The notes below the pieces were generated by a model. The model did no database searches, had not been told where the DNA came from, and was given only the letters and a program-made list of their open reading frames with translations. Shown piece after piece: positions 1 through 7,348 of a stretch of DNA of 45,328 nucleotides. The DNA comes from a virus. The position numbers and the translations under genes are program-made. Location: positions 1-45,328 of IMG/VR virus record IMGVR_UViG_3300037129_000080; one strand, given 5' to 3'. The stretch's first letter is position 1, and the number at the start of each line of letters is the position of its first letter.

Positions 1-135
1 CTGGAGAGCAGCCTGGAGAGCAGCCTGGGGAGCCTGAGGAGCAGCCTGTGGAGCAGCCTGGGGAGCAGCCTGTGGAGCAGCCTGTGGAGCAGCCTGTGGA
101 GCAGCCTGGAGAGCAGCCTGAGGAGCAGCCTCTCC
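1..135 (+). repeat. Tandem repeat inside DUF6745 gene
   Basis: Short direct repeats built on GAGCAGCCTG with 12-15 nt periods run from the window edge. In frame they encode a Leu-Ser-rich repeat of the kind SLWSS/SLESS. The repeat is coding, with purine-rich variation at every third-fifth codon. Such arrays expand and contract by slippage; the true left end is outside the window. Confidence 0.85.
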
Positions 136-774
136 GACGCTTGGTGGGGTCAGCACGAATCGTATTGGATCGCCTTCTACCTGTTCTGCCGTGACATCGT
201 CGGCGTGAATTTCGACGAGAAGAGATCGCGCCAGTTGGACATGTGGCGCGACGTCGCACAGTCCTGCTGTTGGTGGTGGTGTTTCGAGAATTACGTCGTC
301 ATCTCCGAGCGCCCGACGGTCTGCTGTATGACCGAGCAAGAGGGTCGCCTGCACTGCGAGACCGGGCCCGCGCTGGCGTTCGCCGATGGGTACTCGCTGT
401 ATCGCTGGCACGGGGTGAACGTGCCGGACGACGTGGTCACCGCCCCGGCCTCAATCACGGTCGCGCGCATTGACGCTGAGAACAACGCCGAGGTCCGGCG
501 GGTGATGCTAGAGCGCTATGGGGAGGCAAAGTACCTACAAGACAGCGGGGCCAAGCAGGTCCACCGCGACAAGTTTGGCGCGCTCTACCGCAAGGAGATT
601 CCCGGCGACGAACCGCTCGTGATGGTGCGGCTGCGCAACTCCACGCCAGAGCCAGATGGGCACACCAAGATCTATTGGCTCCGCGTTCCCCCAACCATTG
701 AAACCGCGAGGGAAGCAGTGGCGTGGACTTTTCAGGTAGAATCCAAGGACTACAAACCGCAGATCGAAAGCTAG
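1..774 (+). CDS. DUF6745-like protein, 5' end outside window
   Basis: The frame is open from base 1, so the gene starts upstream of the window; 257 residues are visible. The first 45 form a Ser-Leu-Trp repeat. The rest has the look of DUF6745 proteins: a Trp/Cys-rich stretch near the SCCWWWCFENYVVISERP segment, then LHCETGPAL, a YRWHGVNVP motif and an EVRRVMLERYG segment. This family is found in bacteria and phages and has no established function. It is followed after 20 bp by a run of small genes, including 989-1309, a protein I have the impression travels with DUF6745. A GTG at 205 could serve as an internal start, but the upstream frame continues the family pattern, so I treat it as one longer gene. 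Confidence 0.75.
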   Translation: MESSLESSLGSLRSSLWSSLGSSLWSSLWSSLWSSLESSLRSSLSDAWWGQHESYWIAFYLFCRDIVGVNFDEKRSRQLDMWRDVAQSCCWWWCFENYVVISERPTVCCMTEQEGRLHCETGPALAFADGYSLYRWHGVNVPDDVVTAPASITVARIDAENNAEVRRVMLERYGEAKYLQDSGAKQVHRDKFGALYRKEIPGDEPLVMVRLRNSTPEPDGHTKIYWLRVPPTIETAREAVAWTFQVESKDYKPQIES

Positions 775-794
775 GAGGACAGAAAGGCAGGAGG

Positions 795-992
795 ATGCGA
801 GCAAAGAAGGCTTGCGTCCGAGGGCACGCGTTCACTCCAGAAAACACAGGGATAGATCATCGTGGGCATCGCGCGTGTCGCGAGTGCGCACGCGGGCATC
901 ATCGGGCGTACTATCACCAAGATATCGCTAAGAGTCGACGACTTGGACGCGACAATATGCGCAACAGAAGAGAAAAGGAGAAGCAGTCATGA
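795..992 (+). CDS. Small zinc-binding protein, CxRGH...CREC type
   Basis: This 65-aa basic protein has Cys-Val-Arg-Gly-His near its start and Cys-Arg-Glu-Cys about 20 residues on, the usual pattern of small phage zinc fingers related to HNH recruitment domains. The HNH catalytic part is absent, so it is probably a nucleic-acid-binding protein and not a nuclease. I chose the ATG at 795 because AGGAGG lies immediately before it and the motif begins six residues later; a longer frame from 723 overlaps the previous gene. Its stop overlaps the next start as ATGA. Confidence 0.6.
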   Translation: MRAKKACVRGHAFTPENTGIDHRGHRACRECARGHHRAYYHQDIAKSRRLGRDNMRNRREKEKQS

Positions 993-1309
993 AGAACCGT
1001 TTTATGGCGAGACAAGGGGATGTTTTGATCGTGGAGTGCGACCGTGTAGACGGTTGCGGCGAGGTCGAGCGCGAAGCCGGAAGAATTGTGCTTGCCCACG
1101 GCGAGGTCACGGGCCACGCCCACGCAATTGCATCCGGAGACGCCATGCTGTTCATGGATGCCAAGACGCTAGACCGCTATCTCGATGTGAAGGCGCCGGT
1201 CACGTTGGATCACGAGGAGCACTCGCGCATTGACCTTCCGAGTGGCTTCTTCAAGGTTGTCATCCAGAGGGAGTACAGGCCAGAGGGCATCCGTAACGTA
1301 GCGGACTAG
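989..1309 (+). CDS. Conserved small protein with GEVTGHAH motif
   Basis: This 106-aa protein has a strongly patterned sequence: RQGDVLI at the N-terminus, LAHGEVTGHAHAI in the first half, then LDHEEHSRIDLP and QREYRP close to the end. Small proteins with these motifs are, as I recall, common in bacteria and phages and often lie near DUF6745 genes, as here. Several conserved His residues suggest metal or ligand binding, but no reaction is known to me. It is translationally coupled to the zinc-finger gene upstream. Confidence 0.7.
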   Translation: MKNRFMARQGDVLIVECDRVDGCGEVEREAGRIVLAHGEVTGHAHAIASGDAMLFMDAKTLDRYLDVKAPVTLDHEEHSRIDLPSGFFKVVIQREYRPEGIRNVAD

Positions 1310-1366
1310 ATTCGTCGTTGCCGCCACAGTCCAGACGCGTATTCAGAGAAGAAGGGAAACGAAAGC

Positions 1367-2098
1367 ATGGAAACCGAACAGTCCCAAGAAGCTCCACTTG
1401 TACCGCCAGACCCGGCCCCGCGCGCCGCCGACCCGATGGTGAAACTCGACCTGGGCCAGGCTCCACTGTCGGAGGTTCTCTCGATGGCCAACCCGCAGTG
1501 CAAGTGGTGCAACGGGAAAGGCTTTCAGGACTACCAGCACGAGGGCAAGACCGAGAGCCGCATCTGTGGCTGCGCTGTGCGGGCCATGAACAAGAAGCTC
1601 CGAGGCGAGGCGCCGGTCGAGCTGATTGGCAGGGTGGTGAAAGACCCCGAGGCCGAGCGCAAGTTGGTGCAGGCGAAGCTGGACCGGCTGCAAAAGGAGT
1701 TGGACGGCGCGGAGGCTGCGCTGGCGGAACGAATCAAGGGGCACGATGCGGGGATTGCGGAGGCGCAAGCAAGGTCCGCTGAGGCATCTACGGCGGTCGG
1801 CTTAGCGATGGCCGCGCTGGACACCGTGCGACTGGACTACAGTGAGTTGCTGGAACAAGTCGACGAGCTTCGGGCCCTGGCCGAGGTGAAGCACGCGGAG
1901 GTGTTGCGGGCAGTGGACGCGCGCGAATCGGCTCTGAAGGCGAGCGCGACCGCGGTCACGGAAGTCGAGCGAACGTCGGCAGACTCGGCCCGCATTCTCG
2001 CCTCTGCCGAGGGAATCCGTCACCGAGTCCAGCGCCTGAAAGACCGGATGGCTCTGCACCGGCAGAAGCACGCGGACGTGTTGGGAGGTGGCCAGTGA
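1367..2098 (+). CDS. Coiled-coil protein with N-terminal CxxC/CxC zinc motif
   Basis: The 243-aa product has a disordered Pro-rich start (1-35), a four-Cys cluster (C45, C48, C67, C69; DnaJ-like spacing CxxCxGxG) and then a long Ala/Glu/Lys/Arg-rich coiled coil (about 85-240). A GGGAAACGAAAGC leader precedes the ATG. The coiled coil suggests an oligomer or a scaffold for other proteins; the Cys cluster probably binds zinc. I do not recognise a specific family. The stop overlaps the GTG of the next gene. Confidence 0.6.
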   Translation: METEQSQEAPLVPPDPAPRAADPMVKLDLGQAPLSEVLSMANPQCKWCNGKGFQDYQHEGKTESRICGCAVRAMNKKLRGEAPVELIGRVVKDPEAERKLVQAKLDRLQKELDGAEAALAERIKGHDAGIAEAQARSAEASTAVGLAMAALDTVRLDYSELLEQVDELRALAEVKHAEVLRAVDARESALKASATAVTEVERTSADSARILASAEGIRHRVQRLKDRMALHRQKHADVLGGGQ

Positions 2099-2367
2099 CC
2101 AAGTCCGCCAAACCCTACAAGTGCTCCCAGTGCAACAAGGGGCGAAGTGTGGGAGAGGCTCCGACCTACACCGAGCGGTGCGCGGGGTGCAGGGCGAAGA
2201 AGCTGGCGGGCCTGCGCACGGGATTGGAGCCAGAGCCGTCGCAGTATCCGAACAGGCGAAGGCTGAACCGGGAGCAATACCGCGCTGCCATGACGAGGGT
2301 GCAGGCGGAGGCGAAGGGGCGCAAGAGGCACATGGGCTCGCTGCCGGATGCGAGGGAAATCAGGTGA
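2095..2367 (+). CDS. Small Cys-rich basic protein
   Basis: A 90-aa basic protein with CSQC near residue 10 and CAGC about 20 residues later forms a probable zinc ribbon, followed by an Arg-rich tail. The GTG start overlaps the preceding TGA. The function is unknown; it is likely nucleic-acid binding. Its stop directly abuts the next ATG. Confidence 0.55.
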   Translation: MTKSAKPYKCSQCNKGRSVGEAPTYTERCAGCRAKKLAGLRTGLEPEPSQYPNRRRLNREQYRAAMTRVQAEAKGRKRHMGSLPDAREIR

Positions 2368-2643
2368 ATGGCCTCGAAGTGGGGCGCGAAGAACGGCCTT
2401 CCCGGATACGACACGTTCCGGAGTGGGATGAGCTGCCAGGATGTCTTCGAGATGCTCAAGGACAACCACGAGGACTCGAAGCGCTGGCGCTACAAGAAAA
2501 GAGGCACCATTTTAGGGGCATGGCACCAGCTCAAATTGGAGCTGTGCCACCGAGCGGTCGAAGCGGGATTACTTGCAACCAAACACAAAGTGGCGGTAGG
2601 TTCACGCCGTGACAAGCGATGCAGACGCCGAACCTCTGGCTGA
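2368..2643 (+). CDS. Hypothetical protein
   Basis: A 91-aa basic protein whose ATG directly follows the stop of the gene before. The middle resembles a short helical domain (MSCQDVFEMLKDNHEDSKRW). No known family was recognised. It overlaps the start of the next gene by 25 nt, so the exact end of one of the two is uncertain. Confidence 0.5.
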   Translation: MASKWGAKNGLPGYDTFRSGMSCQDVFEMLKDNHEDSKRWRYKKRGTILGAWHQLKLELCHRAVEAGLLATKHKVAVGSRRDKRCRRRTSG

Positions 2644-2945
2644 TACAGGTCGGGAGGCTGGCGTGGGCGAGGAGTCGCTACGAAGCTATCGGGGGATGGC
2701 GGAGACTGTGGCTGCGGCTGTGGTGGCGGACGGGAGCGCCCTCTTTGCCGAGTGTGCCGCGCACGCCGTTGCCTTCACTGTTGGCCCGTCCAAGTGGCGT
2801 GATGCACTTCGCAGTGAACGGATACCCTCTGTGCGGAGCGAGCATCCGGGAGAAGTGGACGCAGGAATACGAGTTTGCGACGTGCCCCGAGTGCCGGGAG
2901 TTGGGCGAGCGGGCGCTAACGAGCTACTGGATCAACACCCGCTGA
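2619..2945 (+). CDS. Zinc-binding protein with PLCGA / CPECREL motif
   Basis: The 108-aa frame ends in a recognisable small zinc module: HFAVNGYPLCGA, then an acidic Thr-rich link, then FATCPECREL. This is frequent in phage and actinobacterial small proteins. The first 60 residues are Trp/Arg-rich and less convincing, so the true start could be further in. I preferred this frame to the overlapping one (2609-2959) because only this one has the paired Cys motif. Confidence 0.55.
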   Translation: MQTPNLWLIQVGRLAWARSRYEAIGGWRRLWLRLWWRTGAPSLPSVPRTPLPSLLARPSGVMHFAVNGYPLCGASIREKWTQEYEFATCPECRELGERALTSYWINTR

Positions 2946-2955
2946 AAGGTTCACC

Positions 2956-3255
2956 GTGACCGACAAGACCGCCGAAGAAGTCCTTGCCCAAGAAGCCGCC
3001 GACCACATCCGCGCGACACGGCTCATCCCCGAGCGAGAGATAGCTCCGGTCGTGATCGAGACGCTGACCTTCCTGGGAAAGCTGGTCGAGCTATTCGAGG
3101 CCGAGGCCCCGAGCGTGGCCAAGACCGCGGCGGTCGTGCTGTTCGTCGAGCGCATGAAGCTGTACCAGGCCGGCGACGAAGCCATGGCCAAGGTGGCGGC
3201 GGTCGTGGCGGCCTTCTCGAAGGCGTTCGTCGCGACGGAGAATAGGCCGTCGTGA
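2956..3255 (+). CDS. Hypothetical alpha-helical protein
   Basis: A 99-aa protein with a GTG start, predicted to be almost entirely helical (Ala/Val/Glu/Lys-rich), with no Cys or catalytic motif. It overlaps the next gene by GTGA, which supports co-translation. Function unknown. Confidence 0.55.
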   Translation: MTDKTAEEVLAQEAADHIRATRLIPEREIAPVVIETLTFLGKLVELFEAEAPSVAKTAAVVLFVERMKLYQAGDEAMAKVAAVVAAFSKAFVATENRPS

Positions 3256-3425
3256 CCAGCACCCGCGCATCCCGCCGAGCTCTCCCCTGTCTATGCCCGG
3301 ACTGCTGCGCGCAATTCCCAGAGCGATGGAAGATCAAGAAGGCGGCGCTGCGGATAGTCCAGAAGGACGCGTTTATGCTGAGCAAATCGCCAAAGGAACC
3401 GGAACGAAAGAAGGAGAGGGATTGA
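3252..3425 (+). CDS. Small CLCPDCC protein upstream of ssb
   Basis: A 57-aa protein with a GTG start, coupled at both ends: GTGA with the gene before and TGATG with ssb. It has Cys-Leu-Cys-Pro-Asp-Cys-Cys near residue 13 and a Lys-rich C-terminus, so it may bind zinc and nucleic acid. The overlaps at both ends are the main support. Confidence 0.5.
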   Translation: MTSTRASRRALPCLCPDCCAQFPERWKIKKAALRIVQKDAFMLSKSPKEPERKKERD

Positions 3426-3844
3426 TGTCAGGAAGTGTAAACCGCGTAACCATACTCGGAAACTTGGGGGCCGCGCCCGAGCTGAAACACACCGCAAGCA
3501 ATCAGGCCGTGTGCAACTTGAGCGTCGCCTGCAACGAAGTCTGGAAGGACAAGGCCGGGGTCAAGCAAGAACGCACGGAATGGATTCGTTGCGTGGTATG
3601 GGGCCCGCAGGCAGAGAACTGCGCGAAGTACCTCGCCAAGGGCCAACAGGTCTACGTCGAGGGCCGGTTGCAGACTCGCGAATACGAGAAGGACGGTTCC
3701 AAGCGCTACTCAACGGACGTCGTGTCAGATCGGATCGTCTTTCTCGGGAAAGCCAACGGCAACAGCTCCGGTAGCCAGGTCCCGCGCGGCGAGTGGGGAA
3801 CGGAATCGCAGGCGCGTCCGGCGGAGGAAGATACGCCATTTTGA
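3425..3844 (+). CDS. ssb: Single-stranded DNA-binding protein
   Basis: The 139-aa protein has the full bacterial-type SSB pattern: VNRVTILGNLGAAPEL at the N-terminus, TEWIRCVVWG in the OB-fold core, KGQQVYVEGRLQTR, a short flexible linker and an acidic tip ending in DTPF. The tip is the usual docking site for replication and repair partners. It coats single-stranded DNA during phage replication and recombination; the HNH-like and RusA-like genes nearby fit that role. The ATG at 3425 was chosen because the fold starts two residues later; a longer in-frame start at 3293 would add unrelated residues over the previous gene. Confidence 0.95.
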   Translation: MSGSVNRVTILGNLGAAPELKHTASNQAVCNLSVACNEVWKDKAGVKQERTEWIRCVVWGPQAENCAKYLAKGQQVYVEGRLQTREYEKDGSKRYSTDVVSDRIVFLGKANGNSSGSQVPRGEWGTESQARPAEEDTPF

Positions 3845-3888
3845 GTGACGCCGTCGAGGGCTAGAAGCGCATCTACAGGAGAGGGAAC

Positions 3889-4260
3889 ATGAAGCGAACG
3901 CCACTCAAGCGCAAGACGCCTCTACGGCGGGGCAAGCCCATGCGCCGCGTGCGCAAGGTCAAACTGATCGCGCCGGAAGACGGCGCGCGCCTTGAGTGGC
4001 TTAGAAGGCAGCCGTGCTGCTGTCCCGGCGCAGACTGCGGCCCGAGTGAAGTACATCACAACACGCAGAACCGGGCGCACGGCAAGAAGTCGGAGCACGA
4101 CCAAGGTATGCCAATGGCGCACAAGTGCCACATGGACTTCCACGCCAACGCGGGAGTGTTCAAGGGATGGAAGCGGGAGCAGCTTCGGGAGTGGCAGACC
4201 GGGCAGGTGCAGCGCTGGCAGGCGCTGTGGGAGGCCAACGCCGCCAGGTCCCGTACGTGA
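3889..4260 (+). CDS. HNH-fold nuclease, Ref/NinB-neighbourhood type
   Basis: The 123-aa protein has a very basic N-terminus (Lys/Arg/Pro, residues 1-25) followed by CCCPGADCG, EVHHNT, a KKSEHDQGMPM segment and CHMDFHANAG. This is the Cys/His layout of small phage HNH nucleases linked to recombination (DUF968/Ref-like). It is expected to nick or cut DNA with a metal ion held by the His residues. The gene lies just after ssb with a GGAGAGGGAAC ribosome site, in keeping with a repair or recombination set with the RusA-like gene. Confidence 0.7.
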   Translation: MKRTPLKRKTPLRRGKPMRRVRKVKLIAPEDGARLEWLRRQPCCCPGADCGPSEVHHNTQNRAHGKKSEHDQGMPMAHKCHMDFHANAGVFKGWKREQLREWQTGQVQRWQALWEANAARSRT

Positions 4261-4290
4261 TACCATCGACAGAGAAGGGAACATGAACAC

Positions 4291-4839
4291 ATGAAAGCAT
4301 TGCTAGCATCCGTCATTCCGCAGGCGCTCGACCTACTGACTCCCGTTTTCTTGGCCGTTATCGGGTGGCTGAGTTTCCAGGCGGCCGGTTGGATCCGGGC
4401 CCACACGAAGAACGCCCAGGTGCAGGGAATCCTTTTGCGGCTGGACGACGCCGTGGCTACTGCGGTGGGCTCTCTGGAGCAGACCGTTGTGGTGGCAGCG
4501 AAGTCGGCTGCTGCTGACGGGCAGCTCACGAAGGCCGACGGCGCAGCCGTGAAGGCCGCGGCTCTGGCCGAAATCAAATCGCATCTTGGGCCAAAGGGCA
4601 TCGCTGAACTCCAGGCCATTCTGGGAATCAAGCCAGATGGACTCGACTCTTTCCTTTCGTCGCGCATCGAGGCGTCTGTCCTGCAAATGCCGGTGAAGAT
4701 GCAGTTCGACGCGGAACCTTTGCAGGTTCCCGTGGTGCAGGCTCCGCGCGAAGTAGACCCCGCAAGCGTTGCGACGGCGATTTCGAGCGTTGAGGACAAG
4801 ACGCCCGTGCTCATGACCCGAAAACCACTGACCCCGTAG
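4291..4839 (+). CDS. Phage holin, LLH-family-like
   Basis: The 182-aa protein starts with a single hydrophobic segment (about 12-33) followed by a short basic stretch and a long amphipathic helical region, then a Pro-rich tail. This is the arrangement of LLH-type holins, although the C-terminal extension (about 115-182) is longer than usual. A holin would form the inner-membrane lesion that times lysis. Support comes from the next genes, which encode exported proteins and a protease-like enzyme. The family assignment rests on topology more than on sharp motifs. Confidence 0.6.
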   Translation: MKALLASVIPQALDLLTPVFLAVIGWLSFQAAGWIRAHTKNAQVQGILLRLDDAVATAVGSLEQTVVVAAKSAAADGQLTKADGAAVKAAALAEIKSHLGPKGIAELQAILGIKPDGLDSFLSSRIEASVLQMPVKMQFDAEPLQVPVVQAPREVDPASVATAISSVEDKTPVLMTRKPLTP

Positions 4840-4857
4840 ATCGAAAGGATCCACACT

Positions 4858-5361
4858 ATGAAGCGTTCACTACTTCTCGGAATTCTCCTCGGCTTACTTG
4901 CCAATCTCGGCTATGCGGTAGGGGCGCACGCGGATGCGCTGGTGCTCAACCTGTCCGACACGTGGACGTGCAGCCCCGTCGCGGCCCTCACGGGCGAGCA
5001 GCTCAACCTCAAGACGCAGACTTTTCAGCAAGGGGCTAGCTTGGGAGCTGGCTACGGTTGCCGTTACACCGGTTGGAAGCTGCCACTCTCCATCGAGGCC
5101 GTTGGAGGTTTCGCGGCGAACAGCAACGCGCCCAACGCGATTCAAGGAAACCTAATTTTCGTCGCGGCCGACAATTACGGCATCGGGCCGGGTGTGCAGG
5201 TGTTCAAGGACCCGGTGAGCGGCGACTACGTGGGGCAAGCGCTCGTTAGCTTTTTCCTGACCGCATCGTGGGCCGCGACTACGGAGCAGCTACACCAGGC
5301 GAAGGTGCAGGCAGTGCAGGCCGACCGCGCGGCGCAAGCGGAGAAAGGGGCGGGCAAGTGA
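4858..5361 (+). CDS. Secreted protein with signal peptide
   Basis: The 167-aa product begins with Lys-Arg, a Leu-rich core and an AHA-type cleavage site near residue 25, a clear Sec signal. The mature part is Gly/Ala/Thr-rich with alternating residues that suggest beta strands; the last 30 residues are a charged helix. Two Cys (in WTCSP and YGCRY) could pair in the periplasm. It lies between a holin and a protease, so a role in cell-envelope disruption or surface modification is plausible. No family recognised. Confidence 0.6.
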   Translation: MKRSLLLGILLGLLANLGYAVGAHADALVLNLSDTWTCSPVAALTGEQLNLKTQTFQQGASLGAGYGCRYTGWKLPLSIEAVGGFAANSNAPNAIQGNLIFVAADNYGIGPGVQVFKDPVSGDYVGQALVSFFLTASWAATTEQLHQAKVQAVQADRAAQAEKGAGK

Positions 5362-5600
5362 CACCCGAAGAACAGGCCATCGTCGACGACCTTCGTGCGC
5401 AACTCGCCGAGGGGGCCGAGACCCTTGGCCGCGAGCGTGCGCTTTGGATCGATACGTGTGCGAAGGCGCAGGTCGTGGTCGATGCGGCGTGCGAGTTCGT
5501 TGATGGCGATCCTCTCACTGGAAGCGCGCAAAGTGATGATGCCAGGAAATCGCTTGATGAGGCGGTAGCCGTATATCAAGACTCGAAAGGGCAGGGATGA
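5358..5600 (+). CDS. Hypothetical small helical protein
   Basis: An 80-aa acidic, helix-rich protein. GTG at 5358 overlaps the previous stop (GTGA), and its own stop overlaps the next ATG, which decided the start over a longer frame from 5268. No motif seen. Placement inside the lysis cluster is the only functional hint. Confidence 0.5.
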   Translation: MTPEEQAIVDDLRAQLAEGAETLGRERALWIDTCAKAQVVVDAACEFVDGDPLTGSAQSDDARKSLDEAVAVYQDSKGQG

Positions 5601-6421
5601 CCATGGAACGAAAACATCTAGGATGGCATAAGCCGACACTTGAGCAGCAGGTCCGCGCGCTTCGCGGTTCTCACCCCGAGGCAGGCGACAGCATCCTCGC
5701 CGGCATCACGGCGGCGCCGTCGAGTGACCTGAGCGCGCAGACGTGCGACCTCGACCAGGGGCAACTCGGAAGCTGCACGGCCAACGGTATCGCACAGGGC
5801 GTGTTTGTGGCCGAGATGGTGGCCGGGCTTCCCGCTGCGGTGCTGGCTCGGCTATGGCTCTATTTTTCTGAGAGGGCGCTCGAAGGCACGATCAGCCAGG
5901 ACGCCGGGGCGAACATCGGCGACGGCTACCGAATCCTAGCCGGCAAGGGAATTCCGCCCGAGTCGGCCTACCCCTACGACATCTCGAAGTTCACGCGCGA
6001 CCCAGGGCCGGCCGTTGACCGGCTGGCCTTCGATTCCAAGGGCGCGCTGGGTGTGAACTACCACCCGATCAGCAGCACGGGCGCCACGCTGATCAGCGAC
6101 GTCGAGAAAGCACTTACGGCAAAGATGGCCGTGACTTTTGGTTGCTCTGTTTCGGAGGAGTTCTGCTCGACGATTCCGAGCGGGACGGTGCAGGCCCCGA
6201 AGTCGCAGGCCGACGTAGCTGGCGGGCATTGCATGTGTGTGTGCGGGCACGACCACGCAGGCAAGCGTTTTCTCGTGAAGAATTCTTGGGGCCGCGATTG
6301 GCATGACCCGTCCGCCCCCGCGGGATGCTTCTGGTTCGCCTATTCCTGGTTCACCGATCCAAATTTCGGCGCATCAGATTGCTGGTGCGTGCTCGTGGTG
6401 CCGAAAGGAATCGTACAATGA
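5597..6421 (+). CDS. Papain-fold (C1A) cysteine protease
   Basis: The 274-aa protein carries the full papain layout: oxyanion Gln54 and nucleophile Cys60 in DQGQLGSCTANG, His211 in GGHCMCVCGHD and Asn229 in VKNSWG. No signal peptide is visible, and the first 50 residues look like a short propeptide-like region. C1A peptidases cut proteins. Their presence between a holin and a small lipoprotein suggests either an unusual lysis-associated enzyme that reaches the envelope through the holin lesion, or a factor that digests host or rival proteins. The ATG overlaps the preceding stop. The active-site residues all appear present, so it is probably active. Confidence 0.88.
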   Translation: MTMERKHLGWHKPTLEQQVRALRGSHPEAGDSILAGITAAPSSDLSAQTCDLDQGQLGSCTANGIAQGVFVAEMVAGLPAAVLARLWLYFSERALEGTISQDAGANIGDGYRILAGKGIPPESAYPYDISKFTRDPGPAVDRLAFDSKGALGVNYHPISSTGATLISDVEKALTAKMAVTFGCSVSEEFCSTIPSGTVQAPKSQADVAGGHCMCVCGHDHAGKRFLVKNSWGRDWHDPSAPAGCFWFAYSWFTDPNFGASDCWCVLVVPKGIVQ

Positions 6422-6675
6422 AAACCCTCGCTCTGATTCTCTCCCTCGCGTTCGCCAGTTGCGCAACCACCACGCCCTGCCCGGTCGACGTAACCAAGCC
6501 CTGCCCCACGCCGGCTGCGACGTGCGCAACCGCGTGCGCTCAAGGTGCGAAGCTCAAGTGCCTCTGGGCGACACCTACGCCAATGGGTGCCAGTTGCGAA
6601 ACCGTGTGTACCAACGCGGCGGCCACAGTCCCGTGGAATGTGAAGGCGTTGACCTCGGCGAGTACCTGCCAATGA
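6418..6675 (+). CDS. Small Cys-rich lipoprotein
   Basis: An 85-aa protein with a signal peptide ending in a lipobox (LAFASC, Cys at residue 15), then a Cys/Pro/Thr-rich mature part with about nine Cys. It should be lipid-anchored on the periplasmic side. In size and position after lysis genes it could be an Rz1-like outer-membrane spanin subunit, but its sequence is not typical and no partner i-spanin is evident. The start overlaps the protease stop (ATGA). Confidence 0.65.
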   Translation: MKTLALILSLAFASCATTTPCPVDVTKPCPTPAATCATACAQGAKLKCLWATPTPMGASCETVCTNAAATVPWNVKALTSASTCQ

Positions 6676-6851
6676 GCCAAGAGCCATTCCCGGACGTGCG
6701 TCTCGTGCCGAAGCCGGACTGCACAACTCGCGGACACGTCGAGCGTGAAGACGACGACGGCGTGTTCTGCGAGGCGTGCGGAGAAGACCTACCGCGCGGA
6801 GGCTGGTCGCATGCGTGCGCGAAGGACGGCCGAGTCTTCATGGGTGGCTAG
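6672..6851 (+). CDS. Small Cys/His protein
   Basis: A 59-aa acidic protein with FCEACGEDLPRGGW and HACAKDG segments, a probable zinc site (C-x2-C plus His/Cys). It overlaps the lipoprotein stop by ATGA. Function unknown. Confidence 0.5.
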   Translation: MSQEPFPDVRLVPKPDCTTRGHVEREDDDGVFCEACGEDLPRGGWSHACAKDGRVFMGG

Positions 6852-6961
6852 TGATCTTCCAGGGCATCCGAATCGTGCTCATCACTCGCGAGCAATTCGA
6901 GCTTGCGGCGTGCGGATGGCTGTTCATTGAGGACGTCGAGAAGGTCAAGGCTGGGAGGTGA
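6851..6961 (+). CDS. Tiny hypothetical protein
   Basis: A 36-aa frame starting GTG that overlaps the previous stop by one base and the next GTG by four bases. The coupling at both ends is the only support; no motif. Confidence 0.35.
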   Translation: MIFQGIRIVLITREQFELAACGWLFIEDVEKVKAGR

Positions 6962-7344
6962 TCGTGCGATTCTGGGTGAACGGTCAGATGCCTGGGCTCA
7001 ACGAAGTCATTGAAGCATGTAAGGGGTGCGGCGGGCGCGGGTACGGCTACGCTCGCATGAAGAAGCAGTGGACATCCGACGTTGCATGGATGGCCAAGGC
7101 GGCGCAGATGGGTAAGGTTGGAGCCTACCGGCTAGAACTTCTGTGGGTGGCTCCCATCAACGACAACAAGGCGGAGATGGATCGGGACAACCGCGAGGCG
7201 GGAACGAAGTTCATCAATGACGGGCTCAAGGCGGCCAAGCTCATCCGGGATGACAGCCCGGCGTACTATCAGGGGAGTACGCACACTCACACGAAGGGGA
7301 CCAGGCCGGGCGTGTGGGTCACCGTGGTGCCGGTGGTAGGATAG
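6958..7344 (+). CDS. rusA: RusA-like Holliday-junction resolvase
   Basis: The 128-aa protein fits the RusA family. The acidic cluster MDRDN (Asp75, Asp77) is followed by KFINDGLKAAKLIRDDS (Asp88, Asp98/99), matching the acidic residues that hold Mg2+ in RusA. RusA dimers cut four-way DNA junctions, which in phages clears recombination intermediates before packaging. An added CKGCGGRG segment near residue 21 is unusual and might bind zinc. The GTG start overlaps the preceding stop. Confidence 0.85.
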   Translation: MIVRFWVNGQMPGLNEVIEACKGCGGRGYGYARMKKQWTSDVAWMAKAAQMGKVGAYRLELLWVAPINDNKAEMDRDNREAGTKFINDGLKAAKLIRDDSPAYYQGSTHTHTKGTRPGVWVTVVPVVG

Positions 7345-7348
7345 TTTC
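7334..7348 (+). promoter_or_regulatory. Possible extended -10 / leaderless start
   Basis: TAGGAT at 7337-7342 lies exactly 6 nt before the ATG at 7349, with TG just upstream. The spacing matches other -10 boxes in this window. AGGA within it could instead be a ribosome site, so this copy is ambiguous. Confidence 0.35.

Noticed and set aside
1-135. Tandem repeat as a CRISPR array
   Set aside because: Units are 12-15 nt without spacers and are in frame with a coding sequence.
2609-2959. 116-aa frame overlapping 2619-2945
   Set aside because: The other frame has paired Cys motifs and a clearer boundary with the next GTG.
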